From: UBA4416 sp035439445
GTDB taxonomy: Bacteria > Bacteroidota > Bacteroidia > B-17B0 > Aurantibacillaceae
Reading direction: 5' to 3'
Length of the DNA stretch: 64,000 bases
Assembly (NCBI GenBank): GCA_035439445.1
Contig: DAORKG010000003.1
Coordinates: forward strand, 1 to 64,000
The position numbers and the translations under genes are program-made. Positions 1-10,386 of this stretch are shown in pieces. The first letter of the stretch is position 1. Each line of letters opens with the position of its first letter. A model generated the notes under the pieces. The model made no database searches. It saw only the letters and a program-made list of their open reading frames with translations, and was not told where the DNA came from.

Positions 1-96
1 TCATTACAATCCAAATTAATTTTTAATTTTGTCTAAACTTTTGGGTTCAGTCTATAAATAGTAAGACCTTTTTTATTGCAATAAGAATTATAATTC

Positions 97-3000
97 TTAT
101 TGTTTAATCACTTTAATAATACTTTGCTTTCCTTCTGCAACCACTCTTATTGTGTACATTCCTGTAGCAAAATCTTTTAGGTTTAAGGTAGTTGTCGTAT
201 TATTCACTCTTTCGCTAATTACTAATTTACCTATTGCATCGTATAAGTTAATAGTTGCATTATCTACTAAAGAAGCATCCATCTTAACGTGAATAACATC
301 TTTTGTAGGATTAGGATAAATTGTAACAGCGGCATCATTTATTTCGTTAATTCCTGTACAAACACTTACATCTACTGTTTGCGTTGCTACTGAAGAACAA
401 CTGTTATTATCTGTATAATAATAAGATACAGTAAACGAACCAGCACCCGATAAAGCAGGGTCAAAACTAGATCCTGTAACACCAACACCTGAATAAATAC
501 CATTAGCCGGGCTACCTGACAATGCAACTGCTGCATCAGTTGTACATAATGGTCCTGAAATTGCGCCTAATGTTACTACCGGTAAAGAATTAACAGTAAC
601 AACAGCTGTTTGAGTTGCAATAGTTGTACAACCTGATAAAGTTCCTGCAACAGAATAAACTGTAGTAGCAGTAGGATTAACATTAATACTTGTTGCATTT
701 GACAATGTACTCCAAGTATACGTTGTTACACCACTAGCTGTTAATGTTGCTGTTGAACCAGAACATATTGTTGCAGAGTTTATAGATATAGAAGGTGCGC
801 TAGTAACAACAACATTTGAAACTGCATAATTCACACAACCAGCAGCTGAAGATCCAGCAACGCTGTATGAAGTATTTGATGTAGGAGAAACAGATAAATT
901 TGCTCCATTAGCGCCTGTGTTCCAAGTATAAGTAGATGCTCCTGAAGCAACTAAATTAGCTGAACTACCAGAGCAAATCGTTGCACTGTTTACAGTTACA
1001 TTAGGTAAATTATTTACTGTTACACTAACTGCTTTCGAATTCACGCAACCACTTGCATTAGCTCCTGTAACTGTATAATTAGACGTTACAGTTGGAGTAA
1101 CAGAAATTGATGATGTAGTAGCACCTGTATTCCATGTATATGATGAAGCACCAGTTGCATTTAAATTAGCTGAAGAGCCAGAACAAACTGTAGCATTTGA
1201 AACTGCAACTGTAGGATTAGAAGCCACATTTACAGAAACCGTTTTTGTAGCTATTGAAGTACAACCTGTTAAATTACCACTCACTGTATAAACAGTTGTT
1301 GCTGCAGGAGAAACAGAAATAGATGATGTATTTGCCCCAGTATTCCAAGTATAAGTTGTTACACCAGTAGCAGAAAGAGTTGCTGAAGAACCAGAACAAA
1401 TGGATGTAGAGTTTACAGCGATAGAAGGTGCACTTCCTACTGTAACAGATGCTGTTGCAGTTTTAACACAACCTGCAGCTGAAGTTCCTGTCACCGTATA
1501 AGTTGTATTAACTGTTGGAGAAACAGCAATACTTGCTCCTGTAGCACCAGTATTCCATGAATAAGTGCTCGCTCCTGAAGCAACTAAGGTTCCAGTTGAA
1601 CCTGCACATATTGTAGAACTACTTACTGCTGTACTTGGTAATGCGTTTACGGTTACACTTAGTGTTTTAGTATTCGTACAACCTAATGCATTTGTGCCTG
1701 TTACCGAGTAATTAGTAGTAATTGTAGGTGTAACAGATATAGAAGCAGTTGTAGCTCCTGTGTTCCAAGTGTATGAAGTAGCACCAGTAGCAGTTAAGTT
1801 AACAGAAGAGCCAGAACATACAGTCCCACTAGAAGCTGCAACCGTTGGTGTTGCATTTACTGTAACACTTAAGGTTTTAGTATTTACACATCCTGAATTT
1901 GCTCCTGTTACCGTATAATTAGTAGTGATTGTAGGTGTAACAGATATAGAAGCAGTAGTAGCTCCTGTATTCCACGTATATGAAGTAGCACCGGTTGCAG
2001 TTAAATTAGCTGAAGATCCTCTACAAATAGTAGCACTTGATACAGCAACTGTAGGTGTAGTATTAACAGTAACACTAACTGTTTTAGTATTAGCACATCC
2101 AGAAGTTGTTCCGGTTACACTATATGTAGTTGAAATTGTTGGAGAAACAGCAACTGAACTTGTTGTTGCACCTGTGTTCCAACTATATGTTGCAGCTCCA
2201 CTTGCAGTTAAATTTGCTGCAGAACCGGAACATATTGTTGCATTAGAAACAGCAACTGTAGGAGTAGCATTTACAGCAACGTTTATTGTTTTTGTATTTA
2301 CACATCCGTTAGTTGTTCCAGTTACGGTGTAATTTGTAGCTACTGTTGGAGTAACTGAAATTGACGCTGTTGTTGCACCTGTATTCCAACTATAAGTTGT
2401 TGCACCACTAGCTATTAAGTTAGCAGAAGATCCTGAGCAAATGGTTGCATTTGAAACAGCTACAGTTGGTGTAGCATTTACTGTAATCGTTTGTGAAACA
2501 GGAGTACTTGTTCCTGATGCATTAGCAGAAATTAATGTGATTGTATAAGTACCTCCTGCTGTATATGTTACACTTGGATTTTGCGAAGTAGATGTTGATG
2601 GGGTTCCTCCTGGGAATGACCAAGCCCAACTTGTAGGACTATTTGTAGATTGATCCGAAACGGTAATTGCAGAACCTGCACATTTTGTTGCTACTGTTGA
2701 GAAACTAGCAACTGGGGGTGCTGTAGCCGGATTAAACTTAACATTTATGTTATCTAAGTATAAATTATTACCCCAACCACTTCTTGATTCAAATTTTATA
2801 TAAACACTTGGCTGACCAACGTAAGCAGATAAACTAACACTGTCTCTAGCCCATTGAGAATTTGCAGTTGGAGTAAATGCTGTTGTCATAGTTCCTGTAA
2901 CTGTAGCTAACTGGGCACCTCCTTTAGTATACAATCTTGTCCAACTACCACCACAATCAGTTGAGATATAAATATTCAAAGAATCTACATTTGATGTACC

Positions 3001-4686
3001 ATACCATCTGTGAGATCTATCAAAAACTAATCTCAATGTACTGTTAGCACCAGTTAAATCTAAAGCTGGAGTTCTCAAAGCATCTAACTGACCTGTAATG
3101 TCAACTGACCCTGAAAAATTATCCATTTTTGCACAAGCTGTTGTTGTTGGCACAACAGGAATACCTGTTGTATTAGCAAGTCTTGACCATGTATTAGCTG
3201 TATTTGTAGTATTAGCCAATAATTTAGTCCAGCCTGTTGGTGGGAATGTTGTTGCGTCAAATCTTTCAGAGAATGGTAAAACTTGTCCCACTGGTGCGGA
3301 AACAACTGTAAATGTAGAAGACATGCTATTATTAGCTGCATTTTGATCAGCACCTCCATTTGGAGATGTTACCCAAACAGAAAACGTATGAGCTGCATTA
3401 GATAAACCTGTATAAGCATTTAATGTTAAAACAGTAGAAGTTGCTGAAGCTAAAGAACCAGACCAAGCTAGTGTTTGTGTAGTAAGAGCATCCATTTTAT
3501 AATTTATGGTTGCAGAAGTTAAAGTAGTAGAACCAGCATTATTAAGAGTAACTTTAGGTGTAACATTATTATTACAAGTTGAAGACCCATTAACTGGAGC
3601 TATTACACTAGATATTCCAGCATCTAATGCTGAAACAGGAGTACATGCATTTGAACTCTGAAGTATATTCCAAGGGGCCGTGCTTACTACTGCTAACATT
3701 CTCAAACATTGCTCTTTCGTAAACATGTTCATAGCTGCATCGTCAGTATAATCCATAAAATTCATAAACATATCCCCATTTGTATTAGTGACATTTGCTC
3801 CAGCAACACCATCAGGTCTTGTGCAAGTATTTGGTTGCCAAGGAAAAGTTGGTGTTCCATAATTACATCCTGCTGGAGCCGCTGTACCTCCTTTTTGAGG
3901 AGGTGTATCAGTACAATTGTCACTAGCACCACACTGGCCATTATCACCCCAGATATGATTTAAGTTAAAACAGTGTCCAAACTCATGAGTTCCTGTTCTA
4001 CCTTTATTAAAAGGTGCGGTAGCTGTTCCTATAGTACCAGTTGCTGTATAATTTAAAACCAAACCATAAGTGTTACTTATAGTACCAGTAGGAAATTCTC
4101 CATATCCCAATAAATTATTTCCCAATGGGCAAATCCAAATATTCATATATCTCGTTACATCCCAAGGGTCATCCCCTCCTGTTGCTGAAGATTTAACTTT
4201 ATTGTCTGTAACAAAAGATGTTACTGTTGTTGATTTATGAACAATACCTGTGGTTGGATTACCATTTGGGTCTCTCACTGCCAGACAAAATCTAATGCCC
4301 GATTTTCCAGCAACAGATCTGAATGGAACTGGAATATTCACAGTGTCTGCATTTAAATGATTAAAATCATTATCTAAAACAGAAAACTGAGATATAGCTT
4401 GTGCATCAGAAATATTTTGAGCAGCAGTGTTATAAACAACATGGATAACAACTGGAATTGTAATATTTGCAGCTGTCCCATTAACTCTAGAAGCAAATTG
4501 TTGACTATTCATATACTGATCAAGCATTTGATTATATTGAATATAATCAGCTTCGTAACCGGGTCGAGTTAGCTTCAAATATTCATGATAATCCATAGTT
4601 CCACAGGTTCTATGTGGAGGCACTTGAGCAAACAATGCAACCGAAAAATAAACAGCTGCGAAAATACTTAAAAATGTTTTTTTCAT
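97..4686 (-). CDS. Secreted M43 metalloprotease with nine Ig-like repeats and T9SS sorting domain
   Basis: Predicted extracellular zinc protease of 1529 residues. A signal peptide (about residues 1-20, ending LFAQ) is followed by an M43 catalytic domain with the zinc motif HEFGHCFNLNH at 234-244 and a Met-turn (MNFMDY, Met311), as in pappalysin/cytophagalysin enzymes. After it come a CARDB-like stretch, a jelly-roll 'choice-of-anchor' segment with several Trp and Asp residues (about 480-660), a PKD domain (about 660-735), nine tandem repeats of about 69 residues (about 736-1360), one divergent repeat, and a C-terminal YPNP-type T9SS sorting domain. The protein should cross the outer membrane by T9SS and be anchored or released outside the cell. 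The substrate is unknown; M43 relatives cleave protein or collagen-like substrates. A 24-nt palindrome overlaps the stop codon. Family assignment is firm; biological role is inference. Confidence 0.93.
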   Translation of the reverse strand: MKKTFLSIFAAVYFSVALFAQVPPHRTCGTMDYHEYLKLTRPGYEADYIQYNQMLDQYMNSQQFASRVNGTAANITIPVVIHVVYNTAAQNISDAQAISQFSVLDNDFNHLNADTVNIPVPFRSVAGKSGIRFCLAVRDPNGNPTTGIVHKSTTVTSFVTDNKVKSSATGGDDPWDVTRYMNIWICPLGNNLLGYGEFPTGTISNTYGLVLNYTATGTIGTATAPFNKGRTGTHEFGHCFNLNHIWGDNGQCGASDNCTDTPPQKGGTAAPAGCNYGTPTFPWQPNTCTRPDGVAGANVTNTNGDMFMNFMDYTDDAAMNMFTKEQCLRMLAVVSTAPWNILQSSNACTPVSALDAGISSVIAPVNGSSTCNNNVTPKVTLNNAGSTTLTSATINYKMDALTTQTLAWSGSLASATSTVLTLNAYTGLSNAAHTFSVWVTSPNGGADQNAANNSMSSTFTVVSAPVGQVLPFSERFDATTFPPTGWTKLLANTTNTANTWSRLANTTGIPVVPTTTACAKMDNFSGSVDITGQLDALRTPALDLTGANSTLRLVFDRSHRWYGTSNVDSLNIYISTDCGGSWTRLYTKGGAQLATVTGTMTTAFTPTANSQWARDSVSLSAYVGQPSVYIKFESRSGWGNNLYLDNINVKFNPATAPPVASFSTVATKCAGSAITVSDQSTNSPTSWAWSFPGGTPSTSTSQNPSVTYTAGGTYTITLISANASGTSTPVSQTITVNATPTVAVSNATICSGSSANLIASGATTYSWNTGATTASISVTPTVATNYTVTGTTNGCVNTKTINVAVNATPTVAVSNATICSGSAANLTASGAATYSWNTGATTSSVAVSPTISTTYSVTGTTSGCANTKTVSVTVNTTPTVAVSSATICRGSSANLTATGATSYTWNTGATTASISVTPTITTNYTVTGANSGCVNTKTLSVTVNATPTVAASSGTVCSGSSVNLTATGATSYTWNTGATTASISVTPTITTNYSVTGTNALGCTNTKTLSVTVNALPSTAVSSSTICAGSTGTLVASGASTYSWNTGATGASIAVSPTVNTTYTVTGTSAAGCVKTATASVTVGSAPSIAVNSTSICSGSSATLSATGVTTYTWNTGANTSSISVSPAATTVYTVSGNLTGCTSIATKTVSVNVASNPTVAVSNATVCSGSSANLNATGASSYTWNTGATTSSISVTPTVTSNYTVTGANASGCVNSKAVSVTVNNLPNVTVNSATICSGSSANLVASGASTYTWNTGANGANLSVSPTSNTSYSVAGSSAAGCVNYAVSNVVVTSAPSISINSATICSGSTATLTASGVTTYTWSTLSNATSINVNPTATTVYSVAGTLSGCTTIATQTAVVTVNSLPVVTLGAISGPLCTTDAAVALSGSPANGIYSGVGVTGSSFDPALSGAGSFTVSYYYTDNNSCSSVATQTVDVSVCTGINEINDAAVTIYPNPTKDVIHVKMDASLVDNATINLYDAIGKLVISERVNNTTTTLNLKDFATGMYTIRVVAEGKQSIIKVIKQ
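597..2480 (-). repeat. Nine tandem ~207-213 bp coding repeats
   Basis: Nine in-frame repeats, each encoding a unit that starts like [TLA]P-T-V-A-V-S-x-A-T-I-C-S-G-S, continues through Y-T-W-N-T-G-A-T-T and ends with a second Cys in G-C-x-N-T-K. The two cysteines per unit suggest one disulfide per Ig-like domain. Units are well conserved at both DNA and protein level, which allows copy number to change by recombination. A tenth, clearly divergent unit lies on the C-terminal side. Confidence 0.9.
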
Positions 4687-4950
4687 TTCAATACGGTGTT
4701 TAGTTGCAGTGAAGAAATGAAAGCCATCTGATAATTCAAAAAAAATGAAACACTTTTAATAAAAAAAATCACTAAAATATTTAGAATAAATTTGTTTAAT
4801 AAAAAAGGTTATTCATCGATAATAAATTAGTTTTAGTCTATAAAACAAACTGTTAATATCTCTGAGGTAAAATATAGAAATTGTAGTCTTTTTGAAGAAT
4901 ATTGATAACACTGTATTAAAAACAGCAGAAATCGTTTTTATGGTGTGCAA
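4687..4950. other. Gene-free spacer upstream of the first M43 protease
   Basis: This AT-rich spacer separates the start of the first M43 gene from the terminator of the second. It must hold the promoter of the first gene, but I could not find a convincing TTTG / TAnnTTTG pair. No ORF, RNA gene or strong repeat is visible. Confidence 0.5.
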
Positions 4951-4982
4951 AAACAAAAAGCCCCAGTGTTTACTGGGGCTTT
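4951..4982 (-). terminator. Rho-independent terminator of the second M43 gene
   Basis: A perfect 11-bp stem (AAAGCCCCAGT with ACTGGGGCTTT, 4957-4967 and 4972-4982) has a 4-nt loop. It is followed on the minus strand by a T-rich tract. It lies just after the stop codon of the 5010-7463 gene. Confidence 0.88.
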
Positions 4983-5009
4983 AGGAGGAAAATTATTAAC
5001 TACAAAAAA

Positions 5010-7463
5010 CTATTTTGTAATAACGATGCGTTGAACATTTCTATCAACTCCATTACTTACAGTAACAAAGTAAATACCTTGGTTTTTGTCGCTTAAGTCA
5101 ATAGGAAGGACCCCAGATGAAAATTCTTTATGTGAACTTGAATAAACAACTTGGCCAAGCGTATTTGTAACATTTACAGTTAAATCTTGTGCCACAGGTA
5201 ATGTTACCACTAAATTAAATAAACCACTTGACGGATTAGGCATAATATTCACATTACTGTTCAATAAATTAATTTCATTTAATTTAGTTGTACAAGTAAT
5301 TATAGGGAATATAGACATATTGTTCATTAAACCAGGCCACGCTACATTCATATCATGCCAAGAATTATCACTCCACATTTCCCATGACGAATTAGCTGTA
5401 GCATTGAAATCATTTAAAACAACTGCAGTATCTCCGGTTGTAGTTGGAGTCGTTACTGACAAGAAGAATCCGCCGGCAGGTGCTGCAATTGGTGTCGTAA
5501 ATGTATATTTATAAGGCAAGGCAATATTAGAAACATAAGTCACAGTAGGATCACCAGCAAGATAACCAATATTGTTTGTTGCTGTTGTAGCACCTATTAA
5601 ACCTAAGTTAGCAGTTGCAGTTGCAACACCTACCGTTCCTGTTGGTCCGGCTGCTAAAGTTCCGTTATACATTTTTAAATTTACCGCTCTAGAAGCTGTA
5701 CCAGTAGTTCCGGCAGTTCCGTTTTTATAGAAAACAACAACTGCTCCTGTAACATAAGGACCAGTGATTGAACTGTATTTTGATGCAGCGAAGAAAGAAG
5801 CTTTTTCTTTATCATCATAACAGTTAGAACCAAAAACATATCCAGCCTTCGGGCTACAACCTGCGGTAGCAGTATCGGTACCTGCAGCTCCTACGTACAT
5901 TGTGTCATTTGCGGCAACGTTAGTAACTGTTAAGTTACATACTGCCGGCGTAGTACATGTAGTAATAGTTATTGCATTTGTTTTCGTGCTAACTGCAGTT
6001 GTACCACTTTTAGCAGACAATGAAATAACATAAGAACCATTATTAGCAAACGTAATAGATGGACTTGCTGCATTGGCATTTGGGCTGAAAGTTACGCCTG
6101 TTGGAGGTGTTGCAACCCAAGTGTAAGTAGGCGTTGGACTACCAGTTGAATTATTTGTAATAGAAACTGCCGTACTATTGCAAGCAGTATTAGTCATAGT
6201 AAAAGCGGCAACAGCAGGAGTTGGCGAAGCTGTTCCACATAAACCATGTGTTCCTAATAATTTCCTGTAAGTACCATTAGCCATAGCTGTTTGTGCGCGA
6301 GTACGTTGATCTTCGGTAAACATATACATAACAACATCATCAGTATAATCCATGAAGTTCATAAACATATCTCCATTAGGAGAAGCCGAACATGATAGTG
6401 TACCTGTAGCGTGTAAAGGATAAGTAGGCGCACCATAGTTTTGGCCATACTGACCAGAAGAAAAGCCTCCTTTCTGAGGAGGAGTATCATTACAATAATC
6501 TGTTGCCGCGCAATCACCCGAAATATTATTATTTCCATCTCCTCCAATATGACGTAGACCTAACCAATGTCCAATTTCATGAGTTGCTGTTCTTCCTTTA
6601 TTGTATGTGGGGTCTAAAGTTCCTGTATTACCAAAGCATTTAGCCCAACACCACAATCCGTCAGTTGTATTTGTTCCCGAACCACCAGGTATTCCAGTTA
6701 AGCCAGAAGCAGCAGGAAATGTAGCATAACCCAATAATCCTGTAGCCGCATTTTCATCTGTGGTCCAAATATTCATATATTTTGTTGGATCCCAAATTGT
6801 AGCTGGTTTAATGTAACCATCAACAAACGCTTGAAAAGTTGCAGGAGTATTATAATTTGAAGCTGCAGGATTTTTTGAAGGATATGTTGATGATGTTGGT
6901 GTTGAAATTGAATTATAATTTACACGATCAATTCCTGGTTCAGCCATAGTATTTCCATTCTTGTCAATTGTAGCCAAACAAAAAGAAATATTAAAATTGG
7001 AAATTTTCACACGACCACTTCCATCTTTATTAGCTGCTGGTAAGCCCGCAGCAGTAGCATATGCTGTGAATGCTGTAGCGGGATAATTACCTACATTTAA
7101 ACCTGTTCCTGCAAAATCATTATTTAAAACTGAAATTTGAGAAGTTGCTTGAGCGTTAGAAATATTTGGAAATGTTCCTACTGCCTGACCTCCATGAATA
7201 ATATGTATTACAACTGGAATCGTATAATTCGCCAATGTTTTATTTGAACTTTGATCTGCTTTGTATTGAGCAATCAATTGTTGGTATTGTGCTTCCCATT
7301 GTGCGTCAGGAATAGCTGTACCACAACCTCTTCCATTAATAGGCTGCATTGATTCCTCAGCCAATTGGGGCTTTACTTGTGTTGCCTTTTTCCCCGTTTG
7401 AGCCATTAATGCCGAAGATCCCATTAATAGCAAGGCCAATGATTTAGTAATTTTTGATTTCAT
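5010..7463 (-). CDS. Secreted M43 metalloprotease with PKD-like and T9SS sorting domains
   Basis: Second M43 zinc protease, 817 residues. I chose the ATG at 7463 because it gives a normal signal peptide (MKSKITKSLALLLMGSSALMAQ); an ATG 39 nt upstream would add an unlikely hydrophobic leader. The zinc motif HEIGHWLGLRH lies at 295-305 and the Met-turn MNFMDYTDD follows about 75 residues later, as in the neighbour. A PKD-like domain (about 415-500) precedes a long beta-rich region of unknown function and a C-terminal T9SS type A sorting domain with MPNPSSG. It shares catalytic-domain layout with the adjacent 1529-residue enzyme, so the two probably arose by duplication, but their C-terminal halves differ completely. 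Each has its own transcription signals, so they need not be co-expressed. Confidence 0.92.
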   Translation of the reverse strand: MKSKITKSLALLLMGSSALMAQTGKKATQVKPQLAEESMQPINGRGCGTAIPDAQWEAQYQQLIAQYKADQSSNKTLANYTIPVVIHIIHGGQAVGTFPNISNAQATSQISVLNNDFAGTGLNVGNYPATAFTAYATAAGLPAANKDGSGRVKISNFNISFCLATIDKNGNTMAEPGIDRVNYNSISTPTSSTYPSKNPAASNYNTPATFQAFVDGYIKPATIWDPTKYMNIWTTDENAATGLLGYATFPAASGLTGIPGGSGTNTTDGLWCWAKCFGNTGTLDPTYNKGRTATHEIGHWLGLRHIGGDGNNNISGDCAATDYCNDTPPQKGGFSSGQYGQNYGAPTYPLHATGTLSCSASPNGDMFMNFMDYTDDVVMYMFTEDQRTRAQTAMANGTYRKLLGTHGLCGTASPTPAVAAFTMTNTACNSTAVSITNNSTGSPTPTYTWVATPPTGVTFSPNANAASPSITFANNGSYVISLSAKSGTTAVSTKTNAITITTCTTPAVCNLTVTNVAANDTMYVGAAGTDTATAGCSPKAGYVFGSNCYDDKEKASFFAASKYSSITGPYVTGAVVVFYKNGTAGTTGTASRAVNLKMYNGTLAAGPTGTVGVATATANLGLIGATTATNNIGYLAGDPTVTYVSNIALPYKYTFTTPIAAPAGGFFLSVTTPTTTGDTAVVLNDFNATANSSWEMWSDNSWHDMNVAWPGLMNNMSIFPIITCTTKLNEINLLNSNVNIMPNPSSGLFNLVVTLPVAQDLTVNVTNTLGQVVYSSSHKEFSSGVLPIDLSDKNQGIYFVTVSNGVDRNVQRIVITK

Positions 7464-7652
7464 GTTCGATGTTTTTATTACAATTACAAAATAAATTTGC
7501 AATCATGTGTTTCACATCGCAAAGTAGTACATAGTTATTTAAAAGTCCACTTTTTTAACAGAAATAATATGACAAAATTTAATTTTCGAAAAACAGGATG
7601 AAAAGGGCTGTAAATCAACAAATAAAATACTAAAAACACAATCTAAAAAAAT

Positions 7653-8360
7653 TTAGAAGAAACCAAAAACTGTAGGTTTTTTGAAAAATTCCGGAGCATT
7701 ACTTTTTTTCCAAGCAGAAATTGGTTTTACTTGAATACATTCATCACTCAAAGTAATGTTTGTAGCAACTAATAGTTGTGTATTAGGTTGTAGAATTTTT
7801 AATAAATCATCAAACATTTTTTCATTGCGATATGGTGTCTCAATAAAGAATTGAGCTTGTTTAAACTTTACACAAATATTTTCAAGTTCTTTAATTTTTT
7901 TACTTCGCTCCACTTTATCAATTGGCAAATAACCATTAAAGGCAAAATTTTGCCCATTAAAACCACTAGCCATAATGGATAAAACAATAGAACTTGGGCC
8001 AACTAGAGGAACTACTTTAATTCCTTTTTTGTGTGCTAGTTTTATGATATCTGCTCCCGGGTCTGCTATGCCAGGACAACCAGCATCACTCATTAATCCC
8101 ATATCATTCCCATCAATTAACGGCTGTAAAAATGAAGCAAGTTCTTCAGCTTTTACATGTTGATTAATTAAAGATAATTGAGCCTTACTTATTTCCGGAT
8201 AAGCACATTGCTTTAAGAATGCTCTAGCTTCTTTTGCATTTTCTGCAATAAAATAAGTGATGGTTTTTACTAAATCTAAATTTCGTTTTGGCAAAACATC
8301 TCCCAAGTTACATTCTCCTAATCCAACCGGAAATAAATATAAAGTTCCAAATGCTGACAT
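7653..8360 (-). CDS. RsmI-like SAM-dependent methyltransferase (tetrapyrrole methylase fold)
   Basis: A 235-residue protein of the tetrapyrrole/corrin methylase superfamily, closest in motif to RsmI, which 2'-O-methylates C1402 of 16S rRNA. The segment SDAGCPGIADPG (about 90-103) is the hallmark SAM-binding loop, and GPSSIVLSIMASG matches the next conserved block. It is shorter than typical RsmI (about 275-290 residues) and lacks the RsmI C-terminal extension. It therefore probably belongs to the short RsmI paralogue group common in Bacteroidota, whose substrate is not established. Its ATG lies 3 nt after the recQ stop codon, so the two are surely co-transcribed. Confidence 0.8.
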   Translation of the reverse strand: MSAFGTLYLFPVGLGECNLGDVLPKRNLDLVKTITYFIAENAKEARAFLKQCAYPEISKAQLSLINQHVKAEELASFLQPLIDGNDMGLMSDAGCPGIADPGADIIKLAHKKGIKVVPLVGPSSIVLSIMASGFNGQNFAFNGYLPIDKVERSKKIKELENICVKFKQAQFFIETPYRNEKMFDDLLKILQPNTQLLVATNITLSDECIQVKPISAWKKSNAPEFFKKPTVFGFF

Positions 8361-8363
8361 AAT

Positions 8364-10271
8364 TTATTTTAAATAAATATTTTTCTCTGAATCAATATGT
8401 AAAACATCATCATCAATCAGTTTATTAATTAAATCATTTAATCTTTTACTATTGACTGAATTAAACTTACTCAACAAATCTTGCAATTTAAATGTTCTTT
8501 GCGAAAGTTCGATTTTGATATTTTCAATTAATCCCTCTTCTGTTTCTAAATTACGTTTGTATTTTTCGACACACACATCACAATAATGACAGTCTTTAAA
8601 ATCTGTTTCATTAAAATAGGACAATAATAATCTGCTTCTGCAAATATTTTTTTCTGTAACATAATTAATTACACTATTGATTCGAGTTAACGCCTTTTCT
8701 TTTAAAACCGGATAATTAACTAACCTAATACTTTCAAACTTTAAGTTAATTCTGTTTTGAAGGAATATTAACTTAGGCAAAGTAGTTTGAGGTATAAAAG
8801 AAATGACGCCTTGAGTAGCTAAATTTTCTAATTGAATAGCCAATTCATGTTCTGATATTTTAGCCCTGTAAGCAACGTCTTTCTCTTTTATATGAACATA
8901 CTGTTCATATAATCCGCCATAACTTCTGAGCAAAACTTTTATAACCGGCTCGTATTTGGGAAATTTGATTTGATAATTATACAAATCATCTTTATTCATC
9001 AACATCATAACCTTTGACGGTTCATACCCACTATCTAAGAAAGAAAAATATCCTTCTTTCTCAAGAGATTTGATAGAGTTATACAAAGTAACAGGCTTAA
9101 TATTATAATTACGGGTTACCTCATTGATATCGAAACTAACAGATAAACCTTCGCCACTTTCTACTGGTATTTGATAGTAGTTGTATATGGCCTGATAACA
9201 TTGTTTTATTTCTTCTACACTAGGCGTTTTTTCCTCATATTGTTCTTTCAAAGAAACAACATCAAAATTATTACACAACAAAACTGCGTAAGCTGATTTC
9301 TCATCTCTTCCTGCCCTACCCGCTTCCTGAAAATAAGCCTCTAAACTTTCCGGTAAATCCAAATGAACAACAAATCTCACATCGGGTTTATCAATCCCCA
9401 TCCCAAAAGCATTGGTAGCAACAATTACCTGTGATTTATTATCTATCCAATTCTGCTGAATGGTTGCTCTATCATTGGCATTAATACCTGCATGATAAAA
9501 GGATGACGAAATTTTATTTTGTAATAACCATTTGGCTATTTCTTCAGTTTTTTTCCGATTACGAACATAAACAATCCCGGAGCCACCGATATTATGAATG
9601 ATTTTTAAAAGTCGTTCATATTTATTTTCTTCAATCTGCACAACATATCTTATATTTTTTCTTTCGAAAGATTGACGGAATACATTCGCATTTTTAAAAT
9701 TCAATTTTAGTTGAATATCTTCTACCACATCTTTGGTAGCACTTGCTGTTACAGCAATTATATTAACAGACGGAAAATATTCTCTTAACTCGGCAATCTT
9801 AATATAGCTGGGTCTAAAATCATAACCCCACTGAGAAATGCAATGTGCCTCATCAACTGCAATTAAACCAATAGGCAAATAGGATAATCTTTGACGAAAC
9901 GTTTCGTTCTCAATTCTTTCGGGAGAAACATATAAAAATTGTACATGGCCGTAAGCGGCATTATTTAAAGCAATATCTATTTCTTTAGCATTCATCGAGG
10001 AAGTTATTGCCACAGCGCTAATACCTCTATTTTTTAAATTCTGAACCTGATCATTCATCAAGGCAATTAATGGAGAAACAACCAAACAAGTACCTCCAAT
10101 AACTAAACCCGGAATTTGAAAACAAATTGACTTACCACCACCTGTTGGTAAAAGAGCTAAAGTATCATTATTTGAAAGAATAGATTGAATGATATCTTCC
10201 TGCAAAGGTCTAAATGAATCATACCCCCAATGTTTTTTTAAATACAAGTAAATATCTTCTTTACGGCTCAA
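8364..10271 (-). CDS. recQ: RecQ-family ATP-dependent DNA helicase
   Basis: A superfamily 2 helicase of 635 residues that unwinds DNA 3'-5' in recombination and fork repair. Walker A is LLPTGGGKS (40-48), Walker B is the DEAH box (140-143), and motif VI is in the EAGRAGRDE stretch near residue 325. A four-cysteine RecQ zinc site is visible at about 548-571 (C...FKDCHYCDVC), followed by a winged-helix region. There is no clear C-terminal HRDC domain, so this is a short RecQ; Bacteroidota often carry several RecQ paralogues and this may not be the main one. It forms a two-gene operon with the RsmI-like gene. Confidence 0.92.
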   Translation of the reverse strand: MSRKEDIYLYLKKHWGYDSFRPLQEDIIQSILSNNDTLALLPTGGGKSICFQIPGLVIGGTCLVVSPLIALMNDQVQNLKNRGISAVAITSSMNAKEIDIALNNAAYGHVQFLYVSPERIENETFRQRLSYLPIGLIAVDEAHCISQWGYDFRPSYIKIAELREYFPSVNIIAVTASATKDVVEDIQLKLNFKNANVFRQSFERKNIRYVVQIEENKYERLLKIIHNIGGSGIVYVRNRKKTEEIAKWLLQNKISSSFYHAGINANDRATIQQNWIDNKSQVIVATNAFGMGIDKPDVRFVVHLDLPESLEAYFQEAGRAGRDEKSAYAVLLCNNFDVVSLKEQYEEKTPSVEEIKQCYQAIYNYYQIPVESGEGLSVSFDINEVTRNYNIKPVTLYNSIKSLEKEGYFSFLDSGYEPSKVMMLMNKDDLYNYQIKFPKYEPVIKVLLRSYGGLYEQYVHIKEKDVAYRAKISEHELAIQLENLATQGVISFIPQTTLPKLIFLQNRINLKFESIRLVNYPVLKEKALTRINSVINYVTEKNICRSRLLLSYFNETDFKDCHYCDVCVEKYKRNLETEEGLIENIKIELSQRTFKLQDLLSKFNSVNSKRLNDLINKLIDDDVLHIDSEKNIYLK

Positions 10272-10386
10272 TATTAGATTCTGATTTTCTGAAACGCTAA
10301 TTTATCATATTCCTAAACAAAAAACTAAACAAGCCTTGATATTTAGTGTTATAGAAGGTATATTAGTGTATACATAAGATATAAAA

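Noticed and set aside
79..102. Palindrome at the stop of the first M43 gene as a terminator
   Set aside because: It is a perfect 24-nt palindrome but no T-tract follows on the minus strand, so I do not call it a terminator.
1925..2332. 135-residue plus-strand ORF over the Ig-like repeats
   Set aside because: It is an antisense shadow of the repeat array, with no start signal and no homology that I recognise.
597..2480. Regular repeats that could suggest a CRISPR array
   Set aside because: The unit is about 207-213 bp, has no separate spacers, and lies in frame inside a protease gene as Ig-like domains.
7464..7502. Upstream start for the second M43 gene
   Set aside because: It would add 13 residues before a standard signal peptide and put a hydrophobic stretch in front of it.
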